DNA from: a bacterium
GTDB lineage: Bacteria; Patescibacteriota; Saccharimonadia; Saccharimonadales; SZUA-47
DNA length: 53,699 nucleotides
Direction: 5' to 3'
Assembly: GCA_030427445.1 (NCBI GenBank)
Contig: JAUIBQ010000006.1
Coordinates: 1 to 53,699, forward strand
Shown here: piece after piece, positions 8,101 through 14,635 of the stretch
Position numbering within the stretch: the stretch's first letter is position 1
Layout of the letters: each line of letters opens with the position of its first letter
Notes under the pieces: model-generated
Databases searched by the model: none
The model's input: the letters and a program-made list of their open reading frames with translations, nothing else
What the model was told of the DNA's origin: nothing
Position numbers and translations under genes: made by a program

Positions 8101-9566
8101 TCAGCAAATGGCTCGTCGTGCGTGTTGTTGCCGGTTACTGAGACGTTAGAACCGTCTTTATCTACGTTAATCCCGTGCCATGAGTTGTTCTCTGTGTGTA
8201 CGTCTTGGATCGATCCAGTTGAGCCGTTATATGCGATGCCGGTTCCGTAGAAATCCTTGATTGTAGCGTAGGAGACTGACACGTTGGTTGATTGGTACAC
8301 ATTAATACCATGAAGTTGGTCTGGCCATGGCTGATCTCCAGAGCTCATGACTGTAATGTTTGTGATAGCGACATTGTCTGCTTGCACGCCGATGGCTGAG
8401 TTGTTTGAGTTGTTAGTTTTTATGAAGTCAGCATCTAATGTATTTCCACCGCCATCGATAGTAATTGATTTAGTAATAGTTACCTGAGAAGTAGTAGTAA
8501 GGTCTTCATTAATAACTAGCGTGTCTCCATTATTTGTGTCACTGTCATCATGTGCCTCTTGTAGTGTGTCGAACATTTCTCCAGTGTTGGTGTTCGTTAC
8601 TGCAGTAACGGTAGAGACTGTACCGAACTGAAGTTGTTGGCCTGAAGTTGGTGCCGACGTTAGTCCGATCTGGTCTTTAGCATAGAAGTACCATGAGAAT
8701 GGGTCACCTGTGCTCAGTCCATAATTATCCATTAGTTCTTGGACTGATAATGTAAACGTAAATGTGTTTCCAGAGGGGTTTTCTATTGAATCAGTCGAGT
8801 TTTCATCAGCTGTTCGGAACGAGTTACAGCCTGATTCAATACAGAATTGGACCTCCATCTCGTCCGCTGAAGTTGCATTATCAATAGCTTCAGCTGTAAA
8901 TACTACATCGTCAGAAGAGGTCGATGTGTCAATTATAGTACCAGTAGAAGGGCTAATGTAAGTGATTGTAGGCTGCTCCATTTCACCGGTCACGACAACG
9001 TTATCAATTTGAAATTCTTCTTCTAAAGCTGAGTTTTGTGATCTAAATTTAATCTGAAAAGATGGATTGTCTGCAGAGCCACCGAGCTCCCCAATAACTG
9101 ATTGTGAATCATACGATTGCCAAGTTGCATCGGTGAGTCCTTCAGCGTCTGTTGTGCCAGTACCGGGGAAGTTGCCGAGGAAGTAATTTCCAGCACCACT
9201 ATTGTAGATTGCAATACCATTATCAGATGACTCCATGTTAACGCGTTTATAGTCAAAAGTTACGCGGATATTTTCGTATCCTGTGGTATTGATTGTTTTC
9301 GTAAGCGCTACTGAGTTGCCTGAAGAATCAGCACGATGCGTCCCTTCAGAAGCGTTACCGCTCACAGTATCCCAATTTGACGGGGATGGTGTATCCCATG
9401 CATCGAATGAGTCGTCGTTAAATCCATCACTAAATAGGGTCACCGTCGCTGCTGATGCAGTTTCAGTAAATAGACTAAGCCCAGGCAACCCTGGAACAAA
9501 TCCAATGATTGCTATGAGCACACTTAAAATTGATACTTTTGTAAATGAACTAAAACGTTCTCGCAT
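5181..9566 (-). CDS. giant adhesin-like surface protein with beta-helix and Ig-like repeats
   Basis: 1461 residues. Signal peptide 1-40 (cleavage after ASA); a jelly-roll-like region (about 41-195); one Ig-like domain (200-315); a right-handed parallel beta-helix (about 335-505, with GGGNTLDA and repeated HGINV turns); a second jelly-roll/LamG-like region (about 530-760). Six Ig-like domains of 80-100 residues follow (about 767-1335), each closing with a TxxAPT or TDPT boundary. Two of them (973-1066 and 1155-1248) are near copies. A Ser/Thr/Glu/Asp-rich linker with a GVLGDNTG motif leads to a C-terminal anchor (about 1434-1455, CFKILGICWYWW) and a basic tail. The architecture suggests a cell-surface attachment protein tethered by its C-terminus; ligand unknown. 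On the minus strand a TATATA element at about 9610 and a purine-rich GAGAGG precede the ATG. Confidence 0.85.
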   Translation of the reverse strand: MRERFSSFTKVSILSVLIAIIGFVPGLPGLSLFTETASAATVTLFSDGFNDDSFDAWDTPSPSNWDTVSGNASEGTHRADSSGNSVALTKTINTTGYENIRVTFDYKRVNMESSDNGIAIYNSGAGNYFLGNFPGTGTTDAEGLTDATWQSYDSQSVIGELGGSADNPSFQIKFRSQNSALEEEFQIDNVVVTGEMEQPTITYISPSTGTIIDTSTSSDDVVFTAEAIDNATSADEMEVQFCIESGCNSFRTADENSTDSIENPSGNTFTFTLSVQELMDNYGLSTGDPFSWYFYAKDQIGLTSAPTSGQQLQFGTVSTVTAVTNTNTGEMFDTLQEAHDDSDTNNGDTLVINEDLTTTSQVTITKSITIDGGGNTLDADFIKTNNSNNSAIGVQADNVAITNITVMSSGDQPWPDQLHGINVYQSTNVSVSYATIKDFYGTGIAYNGSTGSIQDVHTENNSWHGINVDKDGSNVSVTGNNTHDEPFADIYVDNDTLDVTVFAPAYDWERSGIPGRDNDRVYRLSPVVEACNSSIFDSGFVDGTIDSQNGWKSTGTFDEEITDNTYGYPELGCKVLRLSNGLTSNAFGNQTFSSPSTSGLAGEDVANDYFEAEFAFGSTEQSEQSGLALSISPDDGTGNRMSYLSLADTPTGTAVTFYDTNSTGGFVPTTLPELSRDVAHTVRFEIELVDGEANDVVRIYFDDSLVHTGTTWEQYYRYSSEQAGNGNIVPAIDRLLFRAAGTAVPSNVGGGYVFDNVSTTTDTTVIPDTTKPVVTIITPDADSYNPTEIRVLATDETSLYRVTANIYDESNSTFLHPCSQLTGDVVEHELVCPIPALADGVYTIRTNAQDNGDPRNTASTLSRQFTIDSTAPTISIDTPVVDDTYNSPLTVAGTATDNVSGVEEVAVYIRPLKPDTGNCGAFTLSMTVPVVSGEWTADFDTTVLEDGRYCVTVLASDLAGNSNGGGTHVKSFIVDNTDPTITVKDSSTGSAPMFSNVSFKLFDQYNIDKVEINGVVKDLTDNKWSDVNNVRPGVFGAVEGANTIVVFDVAGNTTSYDFTLDTVAPTTYFQIQPPSNVNGTFSTRLRAQGEADGTTIAKYIYFDSEAPENLCKENVSPNRNLDAVCDSSGLSEGEHTLYGVAIDQAGNRSDAVSDTFIVDRTDPTITVKAESVGTPNVFSTVSFKLFDEYKVDKLTLNGVEKDFTDNKWSDLNGVVPGRFGALEGENTLVLFDVTGNTTEYIFVLDTTAPAVTINTIDDGTDTTPTITGTVDDNDAVVTVSINGTDYAATNNGDGTWTLEVVDPLAVGDYTVQAFATDVAGNATDPVATDNFSVTEEPDTTDSSGGTGVLGDNTGDEDISTPTTGGIGGDNTPLLLASSNNNTFTTQGTSDEESEEESETSDEAEVLQSTTDESNADISSDDEDHNEDESGCFKILGICWYWWALPIVAIILYYGYRRFTEE
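5823..6104 (-). repeat. Ig-like domain copy 2 (residues 1155-1248) of the adhesin
   Basis: Encodes a domain opening FIVDRTDPTITVK and containing VSFKLFDEYKVDKL and DFTDNKWSDLNG. It aligns without gaps to the copy at 6369-6650, indicating internal duplication of about 94 codons. Confidence 0.8.
6369..6650 (-). repeat. Ig-like domain copy 1 (residues 973-1066) of the adhesin
   Basis: Encodes FIVDNTDPTITVK, VSFKLFDQYNIDKV and DLTDNKWSDVNN, the partner of the copy at 5823-6104. One unrelated Ig-like domain (1067-1154) separates the two copies, suggesting duplication of a two-domain unit or loss of an intermediate copy. Confidence 0.8.
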
Positions 9567-9696
9567 TACGTTTCTTACCTCTCTTTAGTAAAGTTTCTCA
9601 ATAACTCTATATATAAAGTATCACGGGCGGTGAGGGTTAGCAAACCATTAAACATACTATATTGCTAGTGTTTTATCTATTAATCGCGGAGGGATG

Positions 9697-9747
9697 GACA
9701 GCTAAAGCTGTCAGGGCGAACCGCCCGCGGGGGTACGAATCACTTCG
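9697..9747. other. GC-rich cluster of three short hairpins
   Basis: Three perfect stem-loops in a row: GACAGC/GCTGTC (9697-9712, loop TAAA), GGGCG/CGCCC (9714-9726) and CGAA/TTCG (9736-9747), inside an about 75-base GC-rich patch. It lies between the adhesin gene and the terminator of tRNA-Gln. It encodes no supported protein. It could be a repetitive palindromic element or the remnant of a structured RNA. Confidence 0.5.
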
Positions 9748-9765
9748 CATGCGCTCAGTCCAATG

Positions 9766-9788
9766 AAAAAGCAGCCCTTAAGGACTGC
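9766..9788 (-). terminator. intrinsic terminator of tRNA-Gln
   Basis: On the minus strand GCAGTCC-TTAA-GGGCTGC (7-bp stem, one G-T pair) is followed by five T residues, 8 bases after the encoded CCA of the tRNA. Confidence 0.85.
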
Positions 9789-9796
9789 TCTATCAT

Positions 9797-9871
9797 TGGC
9801 TGGGACGGAGGGATTCGAACCCCCGAATGCCTGGACCAAAACCAGGTGCCTTACCACTTGGCCACGTCCCA
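9797..9871 (-). tRNA. tRNA-Gln (anticodon TTG)
   Basis: Read on the minus strand: a 7-bp acceptor TGGGACG/CGTCCCA; a D-arm; an anticodon stem CCTGG/CCAGG with loop TTTTGGT, giving anticodon TTG (34-36); a T-arm with GGGGGTTCGAATCCC; discriminator G and an encoded CCA. Presence of this tRNA together with gatCAB and no glnS in the window fits indirect Gln-tRNA formation by amidation of Glu-tRNA(Gln). Confidence 0.95.
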
Positions 9872-9894
9872 TTACCATATTGCGACAAGTGTAG

Positions 9895-9903
9895 ATTATA
9901 TCA
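9895..9903 (-). promoter_or_regulatory. extended -10 promoter of tRNA-Gln
   Basis: On the minus strand TGATATAAT (extended -10) lies 23 bases before the mature 5' end of the tRNA. The -35 match is weak (TTCATT). Confidence 0.6.
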
Positions 9904-9970
9904 CAAAGAACACTTCTAATGAACTGAATATCAAATTTTCTAATAAGTTCGTACTTTAGTAAAATCTTTG

Positions 9971-9976
9971 TATAAT
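9971..9976 (+). promoter_or_regulatory. -10 box, leaderless start of corA
   Basis: TATAAT, then seven bases (AGTGCTT), then the ATG at 9984. The rmuC gene has almost the same context (TACAAT, AGTGCTT, ATG). Confidence 0.7.
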
Positions 9977-9983
9977 AGTGCTT

Positions 9984-10907
9984 ATGCAAAAAGTATATTA
10001 TCGCAACATTCGCTCTTCAGTGCTTGAAGAGGCTACGACAGTAAAGCGTGGCGGATGGGTGACGATCGTTGATCCGAGCAAAGATGAGCTTGAAGAGCTG
10101 GAAAGCAAATTCAGCCTTGATCAAAACTTACTGAAAGATGCTACTGACCTTTACGAAGCACCGCGTATTGAGCGCGAAGGTGAGGATCTCTATGTGTTTG
10201 TTCGATATTGTCGTCCAGAAGGTGAATATACGTCAACTCATCCGCTGCTAATAGTTATAAAGCCTGACATACTCTTGACACTGTCCCGAATCGAAGCAGA
10301 GCCACTAACGAAGCTTATTAATTCGGGTTCGGTTATCACGACTCAAAAAGTGAAAACGGTACTCCAGATACTAGAAGAACTTAACAGAGGCTACCGCCAA
10401 CATTTGAATGCAGTAACCAAAAAGATTCTTAGCACTCGTAAGCGACTGCAGCGCACAATCGTGAGCAACGAGGACATCTTAAGTTTTATCGACACAGAAG
10501 AAGATTTAAATGAATTCCTAGCAGCGCTTCAACCGTACTCGATAGTGCTTCATGCGATATTGAACGGTAAATATCTTAAACTTCATGAGGAAGACAAAGA
10601 CTTAATCGAAGATTTGCAGTTATCTTCAAGCGAGCTTATTGAGCTCACAAAAAGCCGACTAAAGACAATCCAAAACATGCGCGAAGCATACAACACGATA
10701 GCCACGAACAACCTAAACAAAGTCTTCAAACGACTTACCTCGATCGCGATTTTTATGTCGATACCAACTATCGTCGGTGGGTTTTATGGCATGAACGTTG
10801 CATTGCCTTTCGACCACAACCCGTATGCATTTTGGATTGTGTCAGGTATAACGCTTGCCTTAATGTTCGCATTCGTCGCGTATTTCTACAAAAAGCGCTG
10901 GATTTAA
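9984..10907 (+). CDS. corA: CorA-family magnesium transporter
   Basis: 307 residues. A cytoplasmic alpha/beta domain (about 1-110) and long helices (120-250) lead to two C-terminal membrane helices (about 252-270 and 281-300). The family signature YGMN sits at residues 268-271 between them, and a short basic tail (KKRWI) ends the protein, as in CorA pentamers that import Mg2+. Start chosen at ATG 9984 rather than the in-frame GTG six bases earlier, because TATAAT at 9971-9976 places transcription initiation at the ATG. Its stop is one base from the stop of the convergent Fur-family gene. Confidence 0.92.
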   Translation: MQKVYYRNIRSSVLEEATTVKRGGWVTIVDPSKDELEELESKFSLDQNLLKDATDLYEAPRIEREGEDLYVFVRYCRPEGEYTSTHPLLIVIKPDILLTLSRIEAEPLTKLINSGSVITTQKVKTVLQILEELNRGYRQHLNAVTKKILSTRKRLQRTIVSNEDILSFIDTEEDLNEFLAALQPYSIVLHAILNGKYLKLHEEDKDLIEDLQLSSSELIELTKSRLKTIQNMREAYNTIATNNLNKVFKRLTSIAIFMSIPTIVGGFYGMNVALPFDHNPYAFWIVSGITLALMFAFVAYFYKKRWI

Positions 10908-10908
10908 G

Positions 10909-11346
10909 CTAGCAATCTATCTTGTTTGCTTTTTGGCATGTTGGGCAAATGCCTCGGACTTCCAATTTGTGGGTTTGAGAAATATAATCACTTTGCTTAG
11001 TGATAAGGTCGATTGAATTTTCGAGTTCATCAGAGTGGGGTAGGGATGTAATTGTCCCACAAATTGTGCATGAAATATGATGATGATGGGGGTGGAAATC
11101 ATCAGTTAATTCAATTCTTGTGACCCAGCCATATTTAGTTACTGTGATGATTCCTAGCTTTTCAAAAAGAGTAATGTTCCGATATGCAGTTGCTTGATCA
11201 TGCTTGCTTGTGCGCTCAATAAGCTCTTTTATCGTGAGGTTGGGGTGGTTAAGGAGTACAACAAAAAGCTTCATGCGTGGCGCAGTTGCAAAATGACCAT
11301 TTGTCTTGAGTCGTTTCTTGAAACTAGTAAATGTTAAGTCGCTCAT
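10909..11346 (-). CDS. Fur-family metal-dependent repressor (Zur-like by context)
   Basis: 145 residues. The N-terminal winged helix (about 5-80) contains the recognition segment HDQATAYRNITLFEKLG. The dimerisation/metal domain has DDFHPHHHH (83-90), the structural zinc pair CTIC (C93, C96) and CPTC (C134, C137). These are Fur/Zur/PerR hallmarks. It is divergent from a ZIP-type metal transporter with two palindromes in the intergenic region, which suggests a zinc-responsive (Zur-like) regulator of uptake, though the sequence alone does not fix the metal. Start at ATG 11346; longer in-frame readings upstream run through the operators and the divergent gene and are rejected. Confidence 0.88.
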   Translation of the reverse strand: MSDLTFTSFKKRLKTNGHFATAPRMKLFVVLLNHPNLTIKELIERTSKHDQATAYRNITLFEKLGIITVTKYGWVTRIELTDDFHPHHHHISCTICGTITSLPHSDELENSIDLITKQSDYISQTHKLEVRGICPTCQKANKIDC

Positions 11347-11356
11347 CGTAAATAAA

Positions 11357-11379
11357 AAATTACATAAATTTTGTAATTT
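11357..11379. promoter_or_regulatory. palindromic operator, Fur-family type
   Basis: AAATTACA and TGTAATTT, an 8-bp perfect inverted repeat with a 7-base centre, 10 bases upstream of the Fur-family start codon. The length and A/T-rich dyad fit a Fur/Zur/PerR box; probably autoregulatory. Confidence 0.65.
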
Positions 11380-11389
11380 ACCTACATTA

Positions 11390-11426
11390 TACATACAAAT
11401 TGCGAAAAAATTGCAATTTGTATGTA
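11390..11426. promoter_or_regulatory. 14-bp inverted repeat operator before ZIP gene
   Basis: TACATACAAATTGC (11390-11403) and its exact reverse complement (11413-11426) with a 9-base spacer. The right arm ends 8 bases before the -10 box of the ZIP gene and covers its -35 position, so a bound repressor would block transcription. Confidence 0.7.
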
Positions 11427-11434
11427 GCACATCG

Positions 11435-11440
11435 TAGTAT
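11435..11440 (+). promoter_or_regulatory. -10 box, leaderless start of ZIP gene
   Basis: TAGTAT six bases before ATG 11447; no ribosome binding site in between. Confidence 0.5.
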
Positions 11441-11446
11441 TTGAGT

Positions 11447-12325
11447 ATGGAAATAGATTCAACATTACTACAAGTTATAATATTCTCACTGATTGGCGGA
11501 GTGTTCTCACTGATCGGAGGAGCTTTTTTATTAAGGAATAAAAAGAGTGCACAAGATTTTGCAACATATGCGACACCGTTCGCAGCAGGTGTATTGCTTG
11601 CGGCTGCTTTCACAGACCTTCTGCCCGAGGCGGCACATTATGATCCCGCTGGGAATTCTCTACGAGCTACATTATATGGTGTGTTAATCTTTTTTTTGCT
11701 CGAGAGATATGTCAGGTTCTTTCACCACCACCACGAGCATGAAAAACGCTCCTCAAGCGTCTTGATAATTATTGGGGACACCTTACATAACGCAATCGAT
11801 GGCGTCGCCATTGGTGCAGCGTTTGCACTTAATCCTTCAGTAGGTATCGTCACGACAATAGCAGCAGCACTACACGAAATCCCGCAAGAGATCGGTGATT
11901 TCGGTATCCTACTCAATAATGGGATGAAAAGATCTAAAGTATTGTTAGTCAACTTACTTAGCGCTCTCGCGACTACAGTTACAGCTGTTATAATGTTTGT
12001 TCTCGGGAGTGACGTGAATCATAATGATAATCCCAACATCGCGATACTTCTAGGATTAACAGCAGGCTTTTTTATCTACATCGCGGCAAGTGATATTATC
12101 CCAGAAATTCACGAAAAGCTCGAGAAGGGTAAGCGAGATATTCGTCCTTGGCTTCTCGTCTTAGGTGCAGTATTAATGATGTTTGTCTCACCGATAGCAC
12201 ATGATTACATCGATGCACATGGACACGACGACGGGTACTCCGAAGTTCATGAAGAAGATGAAACGCATGACGAGCATAGTGAAGAAGAACATGAGCATGA
12301 AGAAGACGAAGATCACGCTCACTAG
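11447..12325 (+). CDS. ZIP-family metal (zinc) uptake transporter
   Basis: 292 residues with about eight membrane helices. The helix-4 motif HNAIDGVAIG (114-123) and helix-5 motif HEIPQEIGD (143-151) supply the metal-binding His/Asp/Glu set of ZIP carriers. A His-rich loop (FFHHHHEHE, near 91-99) and a C-terminal tail of alternating His/Glu/Asp after residue 255 are typical metal-collecting segments. It imports Zn2+ (possibly also Fe/Mn) across the membrane. It is divergent from the Fur-family gene and presumably repressed by it. Start ATG 11447; the in-frame TTG six bases upstream would lie outside the predicted transcript. Confidence 0.9.
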   Translation: MEIDSTLLQVIIFSLIGGVFSLIGGAFLLRNKKSAQDFATYATPFAAGVLLAAAFTDLLPEAAHYDPAGNSLRATLYGVLIFFLLERYVRFFHHHHEHEKRSSSVLIIIGDTLHNAIDGVAIGAAFALNPSVGIVTTIAAALHEIPQEIGDFGILLNNGMKRSKVLLVNLLSALATTVTAVIMFVLGSDVNHNDNPNIAILLGLTAGFFIYIAASDIIPEIHEKLEKGKRDIRPWLLVLGAVLMMFVSPIAHDYIDAHGHDDGYSEVHEEDETHDEHSEEEHEHEEDEDHAH

Positions 12326-12342
12326 AACTCTTAGTTCAGTGC

Positions 12343-12348
12343 TACAAT
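12343..12348 (+). promoter_or_regulatory. -10 box, leaderless start of rmuC
   Basis: TACAAT, then AGTGCTT, then ATG 12356; same arrangement as corA. Confidence 0.65.
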
Positions 12349-12355
12349 AGTGCTT

Positions 12356-13414
12356 ATGGAAATTGTGATTGTAGGATTGCTGGCGTTGAATTTGATTGTC
12401 GTTGCGTACTTAGTCGTTCGCTCACAGTCGAAAAAAGATGATTCAGGGTCATCGCAGTTACTACAGCAAAACCTCAACCATTTAAGTGATAATGTCACGA
12501 AACTTCAGGATTCATTGCGTCAGCAGATTGATACGAAGCTAGATAAAAGCCAGGAGTCGATGACTCGTCAGCTTGCGCAAAGTGCGAAACTTGTCAAAGA
12601 CGTCACAGAGAGACTTACAAAGCTGGACGATACTAACAAACGTGTTGTAGATGTCGCGGACGAACTTAAGACACTACAGAATGTGCTGCAGAACCCAAAA
12701 CAACGAGGGGTGCTAGGTGAGTTTTATTTAGAGCAGATTTTGCAAAATATGTTGCCTCCAAGTGCGTATGATTTGCAGTATAAAATCGCTGATGGATTTG
12801 TGGTGGATGCGGCGATTCACTTAGACGGAAACATCTTGCCGATAGATAGTAAATTTAGTTTAGAAAACTACAACCGCATGCTGGAGCTTAAAGGCGATGA
12901 CCGAAAACGTTTAGAAAAGCAGTTCAAAGAAGACCTAAAGAAACGAATCGATGAAACTGCAAAGTATATACAACCGAAGAAAGGCACGCTCGACCAGGCG
13001 TTGATGTTTATCCCGAGCGAAGCTATTTATTATGATTTGCTTGCAAATAAGGTCGGAGAAAGTGGCACGAACGGTCGAGATCTAATGCATTATGCTGCAG
13101 TAGAGAAGAGGGTGGTTATTGTCGGTCCGAGCACACTCAGCGCTATGCTACAAGTGATTACTCAAGGTCTAAAGAGTTTAGAGATACAGAAAGACACCGA
13201 AGTGATCCGTCGGAACATAGAAAAGCTACAGCGACATTTGATAGCGTATGACGGATACTTTAAGAAGCTTGGTGGCTCGCTAAGTACGACGGTTAATCAC
13301 TACAATGCAGCAGGAAAAGAGCTTGGTAAGATCGACAAAGATATTGTGAAAATCGGTGGCGGTGAAGAAGTAATTGAGCTAGAAACGGTCAACAAGCCGC
13401 AACTAGAAGATTAA
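12356..13414 (+). CDS. rmuC: DNA recombination protein RmuC family
   Basis: 352 residues: an N-terminal membrane anchor (about 2-21), a coiled-coil region rich in Gln/Lys/Asp (about 35-110), then the RmuC nuclease-like domain (about 115-320). The domain has QRGVLGEFYLEQIL, the core PIDSKFSLENY, and VVIVGPSTLSAMLQVI. The family limits recombination and inversion at repeats and is predicted to have a restriction-like nuclease fold; the Asp/Lys of PIDSKF fits the catalytic region. Leaderless start. The gene begins 30 bases after the ZIP gene but has its own promoter. Confidence 0.9.
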   Translation: MEIVIVGLLALNLIVVAYLVVRSQSKKDDSGSSQLLQQNLNHLSDNVTKLQDSLRQQIDTKLDKSQESMTRQLAQSAKLVKDVTERLTKLDDTNKRVVDVADELKTLQNVLQNPKQRGVLGEFYLEQILQNMLPPSAYDLQYKIADGFVVDAAIHLDGNILPIDSKFSLENYNRMLELKGDDRKRLEKQFKEDLKKRIDETAKYIQPKKGTLDQALMFIPSEAIYYDLLANKVGESGTNGRDLMHYAAVEKRVVIVGPSTLSAMLQVITQGLKSLEIQKDTEVIRRNIEKLQRHLIAYDGYFKKLGGSLSTTVNHYNAAGKELGKIDKDIVKIGGGEEVIELETVNKPQLED

Positions 13415-13448
13415 AATGGTGTGAAATCGTAAGGTGTTAAATAGCAAA

Positions 13449-13475
13449 ATGGCGTTGAAAAGAGACAAAAAGTGA
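13449..13475 (+). CDS. possible 8-codon mini-ORF coupled to NDH-2 start
   Basis: ATG at 13449, eight codons, then TGA at 13473-13475, which overlaps the GTG start of the following gene (GTGA). A TTAAAT -10-like hexamer lies six bases before the ATG. A leaderless mini-ORF could deliver ribosomes to the GTG start. Evidence is purely positional. Confidence 0.3.
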   Translation: MALKRDKK

Positions 13476-14635
13476 ATGTAGTGGTTGTTGGTGGTGGGTT
13501 TGGTGGTGTGAAGATTGCTCTGCAGCTTGCAAATAAAAAGGATGTTTCAGTCACACTCGTTACTAAAGGTAGTAATTTTGAATATCATGGTGCTCTGTAC
13601 CGTACGGCTACAGGCAGCTCTCCACTTGAGGTAGCTATACCTCTGCGAGACATATTTGATCACGCTAAAAATGTATCTGTCGTACTCGATGAAGTAAGTA
13701 CAATTGACACCAAAAGACAAAACGTTCACTCTACAACGGGTAATTCATATTCGTATGATGCGTTGGTGCTCGCTATGGGGAACCAAGTCAATTATTTTGG
13801 GATAGAAGGCATGGATAAGCACTCTCAATCAATGATTACCGTTCCTGACACGGTACAGTTACGATATAAACTCGTTGAACTAGCGAAATCAAACAAGATC
13901 GCTCATCCGCATATAGTAATAGTTGGAGCGGGTGCAACAGGAGTTGAGCTAGCTGGAGATATTCAACAATTTGCCAACTCAGTTACCAGTAAATATGCGA
14001 AAAATAATAAGCAATTTCGTGTGTCAATTATAGAAGGGGCTGATCGTGTTTTGCCCATGCTGAGACCAAAACTTTCTGAAAAAGCGTTAATGCGACTGTC
14101 TAAACTCGGTGTGAGCGTACGATTAAATACGAGAGTGAATAGCTGCGAGCCCGGAAAACTTTGCCTTGAAGTTGGAGAAATCTCGGCTGACTTAATCGTC
14201 TGGACCGCTGGTAGTAGGATCGTCGACTTTTATCATGACAATGCGCAGTACTTTGAGCTCGAAAGGGGTCGAGTAGCCGTAGACCAATTCTTACGAGCGA
14301 AAGGGCACAAAAATATCTACGTTATTGGTGATAATGCAGCTACGGAGTATAGCGGTATGGCCCAGACCGCGCTGCATCATGCAAAGTTTGTTTCACGCAA
14401 TCTACTCCGAATGAGTAAAGGTGTCCCACCGGTTGCATTTCGAGCAAGAAAGCCGATCTACGTGGTACCTGTCGGGCCTCGCTGGGCTGTGCTGCAAGAT
14501 GGCAAAAAGATGGTAAGTGGGTATCAAGCGTGGCTCGTAAGGCGGCGAGCTGACCTATGGATTTTCAAAAACTTTGCTCCGTACAAGAAAGCCATTGTCC
14601 AATGGCGACGTGGAAATAAAAAAGCTAAGATATAA
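13472..14635 (+). CDS. NDH-2-like FAD/NAD(P) oxidoreductase
   Basis: 387 residues. The FAD-binding GGGFGG lies at 7-12, the NAD(P)-binding Rossmann motif VGAGATGVELAGD at 151-163, and a second FAD contact VIGDNA near 285. Order and length match type II NADH dehydrogenases and related pyridine nucleotide-disulfide oxidoreductases without the redox CxxC pair. It would oxidise NADH and pass electrons to a quinone or another acceptor at the inner face of the membrane; no strong C-terminal membrane helix is seen, so the acceptor is uncertain. Starts with GTG. Its 3' end overlaps the convergent GH63-like gene by 11 bases. Confidence 0.8.
   Translation: MNVVVVGGGFGGVKIALQLANKKDVSVTLVTKGSNFEYHGALYRTATGSSPLEVAIPLRDIFDHAKNVSVVLDEVSTIDTKRQNVHSTTGNSYSYDALVLAMGNQVNYFGIEGMDKHSQSMITVPDTVQLRYKLVELAKSNKIAHPHIVIVGAGATGVELAGDIQQFANSVTSKYAKNNKQFRVSIIEGADRVLPMLRPKLSEKALMRLSKLGVSVRLNTRVNSCEPGKLCLEVGEISADLIVWTAGSRIVDFYHDNAQYFELERGRVAVDQFLRAKGHKNIYVIGDNAATEYSGMAQTALHHAKFVSRNLLRMSKGVPPVAFRARKPIYVVPVGPRWAVLQDGKKMVSGYQAWLVRRRADLWIFKNFAPYKKAIVQWRRGNKKAKI

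Noticed and set aside
9711-9989. 92-codon minus-strand ORF across the tRNA-Gln region
   Set aside because: It reads through the tRNA, its terminator and the hairpin cluster; composition is not protein-like.
11347-11613. Longer N-terminus for the Fur-family protein
   Set aside because: The extension would translate the operators and antisense of the ZIP gene; the Fur fold begins just after ATG 11346.
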